A stretch of 64,000 nucleotides of DNA from Acanthaster planci (Eukaryota > Echinodermata > Asteroidea > Valvatida > Acanthasteridae), in NCBI RefSeq assembly GCF_001949145.1, contig NW_019091405.1:645593-709592 (forward strand). Direction: 5' to 3'. Under the pieces are notes generated by a model that was given only the letters and a program-made list of their open reading frames with translations, was not told the origin of the DNA and did no database searches. The position numbers were made by a program, and so were the translations under genes. Below, one piece after another: positions 58,985 to 64,000 of this stretch. Position 1 is the first letter of the stretch; the number at the start of each line of letters is the position of its first letter.

Positions 58985-61900
58985 GTGAAGATAAAGTGCT
59001 TCAGAATGAGTTGTAATTTTTTAATCCTAGTTACTTTACCTTTGTCTGTGTGATGAAACTATGGATTGGATAACTAACTGTTCAACTGTTGTAGTTGCCT
59101 CTGTCTTAGCCACTTTTCAGCTAAATTTATTGATGCTGAATTGGTGAATTACCTGCGACACCATGCACAGTGAGTTATGTTTACCATTTTTATCCGTAAG
59201 CCCCCATGATCATATTTTTGTTTGTTGCCAGACTTCGAGTTTTTATGCTGTATTGGAACATTAACTCTATGCCATGTTATAAATTTGGCTGTCCTAGATC
59301 GCAGAGTATCCCGCCACCCAAAAACATGCCTGAAAATTTATGCATAGGTGTAGGCCAGTGAAAGATGTGAAAGCACTGCCGCGCACATGGCCCACTGCCA
59401 GTGAGAACAACTGCGTGAGTTAGAAAAAAGTTGAATCCAAACGGACTACTTTGTTGCAGGCTACGTAGCTATGGAGTCAGGGAGCAATAAAAAAAAAAGA
59501 TGTGAAGTGATGTGCAAGTATGAAACTCTTTCCTGCGAACCAGATGGGAAATTTAGTCTCCACCGGGGAGTCCAACGTCAGCACTATACTTTGAGAACTC
59601 AAACCCACTACTCCATCTGACTTACTTTGAACCAATACATACAATTTACATGGTGGTGTAACGCTATTGGTTTTGGAATCAAACTTGATAGGTGAATGAT
59701 TCACAGGTGTGACAAAGCCATTAAATCAAATTTTCCCTGACAGCAAATCTGAGTAATTATAGCTGTTAAAAAGGGGGATGAACAGGGTTTGAGGGCATGA
59801 GACACAGTACTTTTGAGAAAAATAAGATTTTTTCTTACCAATCCCACGCTTTCACCTGCCAACGATCGCTCTGTTCATGCGTCTTGTTTTTATCAGATTG
59901 CGCATGTGTCGCGTCCACCAATGGCTGCGCTTGCTCCGCATCTAGGTTTGACCATTTTTGGTCAGGAGGGAGATTTCTAAGTCTCGTAATCTGTCACAGC
60001 TATCCTGATGGCGGTCACGTAATGAAAACTAGTGAAGATATAAAAGTTGCAAAAGTTACAGTACCCATTATTTGATGCTTGCAATCGTAAAAAAGTGTGA
60101 TATTTGCAAAATTTGCATAAATGTCCATTATTTCCCTTGTCTTTTTTTCTCTCACTCTGTAGAGTATCGAATCCTTGGGAAGAAGGGTGAGGGAACCTTT
60201 TCAGAGGTTCTAAAGTGTCAACACATCAAGGATGGGACCTACTACGCCTGCAAGAAGATGAAACAAACTTATGACAGGTACATGTACATGCATGCACATC
60301 TGTGCAAGTGGTCATTGATTAGTGGAATTGGGGATAGACACCTGGGCCGGTAAATCGCACTGCATTTTATGCAAGCTGCGAGAGATTTCGTGTTTTCCGT
60401 CTTACTGTGTTGTGTTATTCCCAGGACTAGAGAGTACTTTTGAGAAAAAAAGCAGTGTGCTGGATAGTTTAACTTATTTGACGGGATTACATAGCCCCAA
60501 GAGTGACACGTACGTACCCGTACATAGGAAATTGCAATATGGTTTTCAGTAAGCAGCGATTAGACAATTAACATTTATAAACATCACAAAAATGTAACCT
60601 TCATATCATCAGAGAGTGCTTAAGTTTTGAAAAGAAAAGTTGGCAGCGCTTTCCCCCTCAAAAGAGAAAACAGATGTTTGCATTTGATGTGCAAACTAAC
60701 AGCAGTGTGTGTTTGGTCTCCTTTAGTTTGGAACAAGTCAATAACCTGCGAGAGATCCAGGCCATGAGGAGGCTGAGTCCGCACGAGAACATCCTGGAGC
60801 TCATTGAAGTCATCTTGTAAGATTTGTTCATTTCATGAGATCTGAAATACCAGTCTGTGCAGCAGTGAAAGATGGCATGTTTTTTTTTTTTTCTACCTAA
60901 CAAAGATGTCCTTGTGATAATGCAGACACAAAGCGTGCGTACAACAAGGGTGGGGATTGGCAGCTTGGGACATGGCCCTCAACAAAAAAAGGGGGATAAA
61001 ATAAATGATGAAATTAAGACCATTTTTGGCTCCATTTTATATTTTCTTTCTTTGCTTCCTTCACATGTAACCTCACCTCTCAGAAAGTTCGTCAAAGGTT
61101 TCACAAAAAATTCCAAAATTTTGAAAACGATTTTGGGCCTCCCCTTCAATATTTGTTTTTGGATGCACCCTTTACAAGCGCAGATTGGTACCCTTGACAC
61201 TGATGATGCTCAAAAGGTTGTAGGCTCTGTGCTATGAAGAAGAGGGAATTGTTGTAAAGCAAAGACTTCATTTGGGCTAGTACTTACACTCCACTGGTTG
61301 ATACGATGTGCCTCACCTCATTTACCTATTCAATGTGTGAATCAACTCATTTGGGAGGGCTCCTTAAAATTTGGATGCATGTACATTTACCTGTCGGCAA
61401 GTCACAGCACCCTATTGGCCGAAGAGGCTTGTATGATACTATACATGCATCTCCTGCGTGTGGACGTTTGCCATCGCAGGAATGGCTTCTGGTCCCTGAG
61501 GTAGTCTGTACCAAGGCAGATGGAAGACTGTTCTCATCCTTTCCGTTGCTGCAATGTTTACATGTATGGAGATGGAAACCAGACAATCAGCCCAGAACCA
61601 TTCGCTGGTGAAGGGTACTTGCATGTACATGTATTCATAAAATCAATGGGATGTTTTAAATTTTTGCTAAATCAGCATGGCGTTATCTTTTGGGGAGGGA
61701 TATTTGTGATCCAGTCTAACAAACTGAGTCACTAATCACAATGTAAGATGTATTCACCTTTTGAGTTGCATACATGTAAAGGCCTTCAGAAGAATCTAGC
61801 TCACTGCAGATCACTTAGAACCATCAACATTTTTCCACCCAATCAATGTCCGTTTTCCTCAGGATGCCAAAACAGGCGATACGTCAAAACAAAGAACTTG

Positions 61901-62273
61901 GTGTGGTCTTTGTTTAGAAGGCAAACCGAGATTAGATGAAAACACAAGCTTCAAATTTACACGTATGTTGTAAAAACTTAATGGAAAAACAATCAGGCTT
62001 ATCTTGTGAGAAATGTAATGAAAAAAAAACCTTCAGGCATGCACTTTTATCTTTTTTTAAAACATACTTCCTGCTCACTTGTTAAAAAAACCCCGAGATT
62101 GATGATATCCCTTCTGTACCAGTGTCTGTGGCAGGTTGAAATAAAGCAAATTTGACCTCCTCTTACAGTGTTCTCTCCATTTATCTTCCCTTTATTTGGC
62201 AGTGATAAAAAGACAGGGACCCTGGCTTTACTATGTGAGCTAATGGATATGAATATATACGAGTTAATACGAG
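58972..62273 (+). CDS. MOK: MOK serine/threonine kinase, first four coding exons (3' end beyond window)
   Basis: MOK is a CMGC-group kinase of the RCK (MAK/ICK/MOK) family, linked in vertebrates to ciliary control. Plus-strand exons are 58972-58984 (13 nt, proposed), 60163-60277 (115), 60727-60816 (90) and 62203-62273 (71), all with GT-AG borders and consistent phases (1, 2, 2, then 1). The product so far is about 96 residues: glycine loop GKKGEGTFSEV (10-20), ATP-binding lysine in YYACK (K35), helix-C glutamate in NNLREIQAMRRL (E52), then SPHENILELIEVIFD and hinge CELMDMNIYELIRG (84-97). CELMDMNIYELIRG is diagnostic for MOK, not MAK or ICK. The HRD, DFG and activation-loop exons would follow the donor GAG|GTAAGC at 62274; none was found before 64000. 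Overlapping unspliced frames in the introns are not coding. Confidence 0.94.
59645..60040 (+). repeat. About 400-bp inverted repeat, right partner (MOK intron 1)
   Basis: Inverted partner of 55299-55720. Blocks in order are TTGGAATCAAACTTGATAGG, TGAATGATTCACAGGTGT, ATCAGATTGCGCATGTGTCG, CTCCGCATCTAGG, TTTGACCATTTTTGG, CTGTCACAGCTATCCTGATG and GCGGTCACG. It ends about 120 bp before MOK exon 2. Confidence 0.88.
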
Positions 62274-63929
62274 GTAAGCAGTATTCCATGCTTATAAATT
62301 ATCCATCAAAAAAGAGATCTATCACCTCTGCATCAATGAATTCAATACACTTGGTGTTAGCATTAATTGTATGGATTTTCCTTCGTGTAGATTAATGACA
62401 TCCATGTAATAGATCCTGATTGGAATATTTCGTCAATATCTCTTTTCCGTAAATAACTGTACATACTGTCGCTTCAGACTGCAGTTACAAGAATATTTGG
62501 CACCTTTTTTGCCATTGTGAATTAATGTTATTTCCCAAATTCAAGAGTCCTGCAGTGTTTTTGTCTGTTTGGTAACAACCATGGGTACATGTACATGTAT
62601 AAAGTGAGACATAATCACGGCAACCTGTTGAGCTGATGTGAATTTGTAAATTCATTGTGGCATAAACCCTCAGGAGTCTAGAGATACTGTAGGCAAGTCA
62701 CAAAAGAGAGTATACTTTAAACTCCAAAAGGACAAGATGAAGTTAACTCCCAAAGTCTGGCAAAATGGGCTTGACCTGTAACCCTAATTACACTTTAGAC
62801 CCCATGGAAGCAAGTACAGTACCTACACATGTAGTTACCAATACTTGGAAGCTTCCACATACAATGCAGGTACATGTATGCTTTGATCCTGTGCCAAACA
62901 TGCCCAGCATATCCCCAAAACCTTATAAATAGGCATGCTGCAATCCTCGGAGTCGAGGCTGCCACTGTGATGTGTTCTGCTGTTAGCATTTTAATTCCGT
63001 GGCATGGGGATTTACTGTGCATTGGAGTGTTAATTCACAGCAGCGGCTTTATGTGTCCAACGTCTGACTAGCACAAAAGGCAGGAGTAAAAGAAAATTGT
63101 GGGTGGTTCTAAGAACGGAATGTTGGATTTAGGAGTTGGTTGTGAGGAGAGGACTGGAAATGCAAATTTAAATATGAGTGTGTGTTCTTTATGCAAGTAT
63201 GTCACAAAAGTATGCAGATTAACAAATGTACATGCTTCGGCATCTTCCTCCTTCTCTACACCTGTGCCTACTGAAGTGTGCCAGTCTTTTTTGCGTATCA
63301 CAATTTGATGAATAATCACTTTGAAAGGTGTCATGTAAGTGCACCAAGGCATGACTAATAGCAAAGTAACTGCACTGTAGCCTATGCATATGTGACTGGC
63401 ATCTGAATGCTGTTGGCAGCCTTGTGGTTGCTAAGGCAACCAGGGTGGTCTCCAGTGGGAATGTTTGACATTTGAATGCGTGCATTGGATTATGCAATTG
63501 TTTTTTCCCCCTAGTTCTGCTGTACCACTATCAAAAAATCTTAACTGTGGCATGGCAGTCTCCATATGGCATCACAATTTTGAATAGTGTGGTGTAGTTG
63601 CTTACATGTACACATGTATACATGTACATGCATACATACATGTACATGTTGGAATAGCCAGAACATATATGGAACAAGCAAATACATGTACATGTATTTG
63701 AATAGGTCACTTAAGAGTATTGTTTGTTTACTTTTACATTTAGGGTCAAATGTGTTGGTGCCTCTTAGGGGATTTTTATAGATAATTCCATCACTAGATG
63801 CCAACAAGTACTTCACTTTGTAAAAGTAACATTGCAGATCATCAGTGTTGTATTTGAGTACTTTTTTCCGAGCACAGAATACTGCCAAATACTTAAATTT
63901 CCAAGTACCTAAAAGTCCAGGGACTTTAC
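62274..63929 (+). other. MOK: MOK intron 4 (partial)
   Basis: No kinase-core exon (HRD or DFG) could be read in any plus-strand frame here, so it is taken as intron running off the window. It contains ACATGTAC-rich simple sequence at 63605-63700. The 147-codon minus-strand frame at 63541-63984 passes through that simple sequence and is not a gene. Confidence 0.6.
63605..63700. repeat. ACATGTAC simple-sequence cluster
   Basis: ACATGTACACATGTATACAT, GTACATGCATACATACATGT and ACATGTACATGTATTTG are packed into under 100 bp. The unit is self-complementary and shorter tracts recur through the window (for example about 62588 and 61625). Confidence 0.85.
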
Positions 63930-64000
63930 CAGCTGAGTAACAGAACTGATTTTCAAGTACGAGTACTCGTATCTCCGAGTGCATGTATGAGTACTTCTAA
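63930..64000. repeat. GAGTAC/GTACTC repeat cluster, copy 2 (cut by window edge)
   Basis: CAGAACTGATTTTCAAGTAC, GAGTACTCGTATCTCCGAGT and ATGAGTACTTCTAA match the left part of 57085-57510 (CAAGAACTGATTTTCAACTT, ACGAGTACTTGTATCTCCC, CAAGTACTTCTAA). A looser lead-in (GAGTACTTTTTTCCGAG, CCAAGTACC) begins near 63856. Confidence 0.85.

Noticed and set aside
63541-63984. 147-codon minus-strand open frame rich in Cys/Met/His/Val
   Set aside because: Produced by the ACATGTAC simple sequence inside MOK intron 4.

Overview
The window is animal nuclear DNA from a non-vertebrate. It has spliced genes with GT-AG introns of 0.4-2 kb, long AT-rich intergenic stretches, and many short palindromic transposon remnants. 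Recurrent words such as TAGGCCTAC and runs of ACATGTAC, plus orthologue-grade MOK and NPC2 exons, point to a marine invertebrate, possibly an echinoderm, hemichordate or amphioxus. The species assignment is inference; no database could be searched.

Layout. Positions 1-6790 hold a class A GPCR gene (3456-4534, +). It lies between two direct copies of a 2 kb segment (1-2245 and 4820-6790). The second copy starts about 290 bp after the receptor stop codon, so this looks like one unit of a tandem array. The receptor reading frame is broken by one missing base just before TM7. From 6.8 to 50 kb the window is gene-poor. It contains a graveyard of non-autonomous DNA transposons (two hAT-type with exact 8-bp target duplications, one TTAA-flanked, several perfect-arm palindromes), a five-copy dispersed family with AGTGTAGCTGC-type termini, minisatellites, and one well-bounded cysteine-rich exon (31027-31111, +) with a possible GDNF-receptor/GAS1 flavour.

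From 50.7 kb to the right edge there are two clear genes in head-to-head arrangement. NPC2 (minus strand, four exons, 55966 down to 50773, complete 156-residue product with signal peptide and six conserved cysteines) is a lysosomal sterol-transfer protein. Two CACGTG elements resembling lysosomal CLEAR sites sit 91-121 bp upstream of its start codon. MOK (plus strand, first four coding exons, 58972-62273) is a MAK-related protein kinase whose remaining exons lie beyond the window. An inverted pair of about 400-bp repeats brackets the region between these two start sites. An unrecognised protein-like ORF (56878-57189, +) lies between them.

No CRISPR, operon or other prokaryotic feature is present. 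Most long ORFs here are chance frames in intergenic or intronic DNA.
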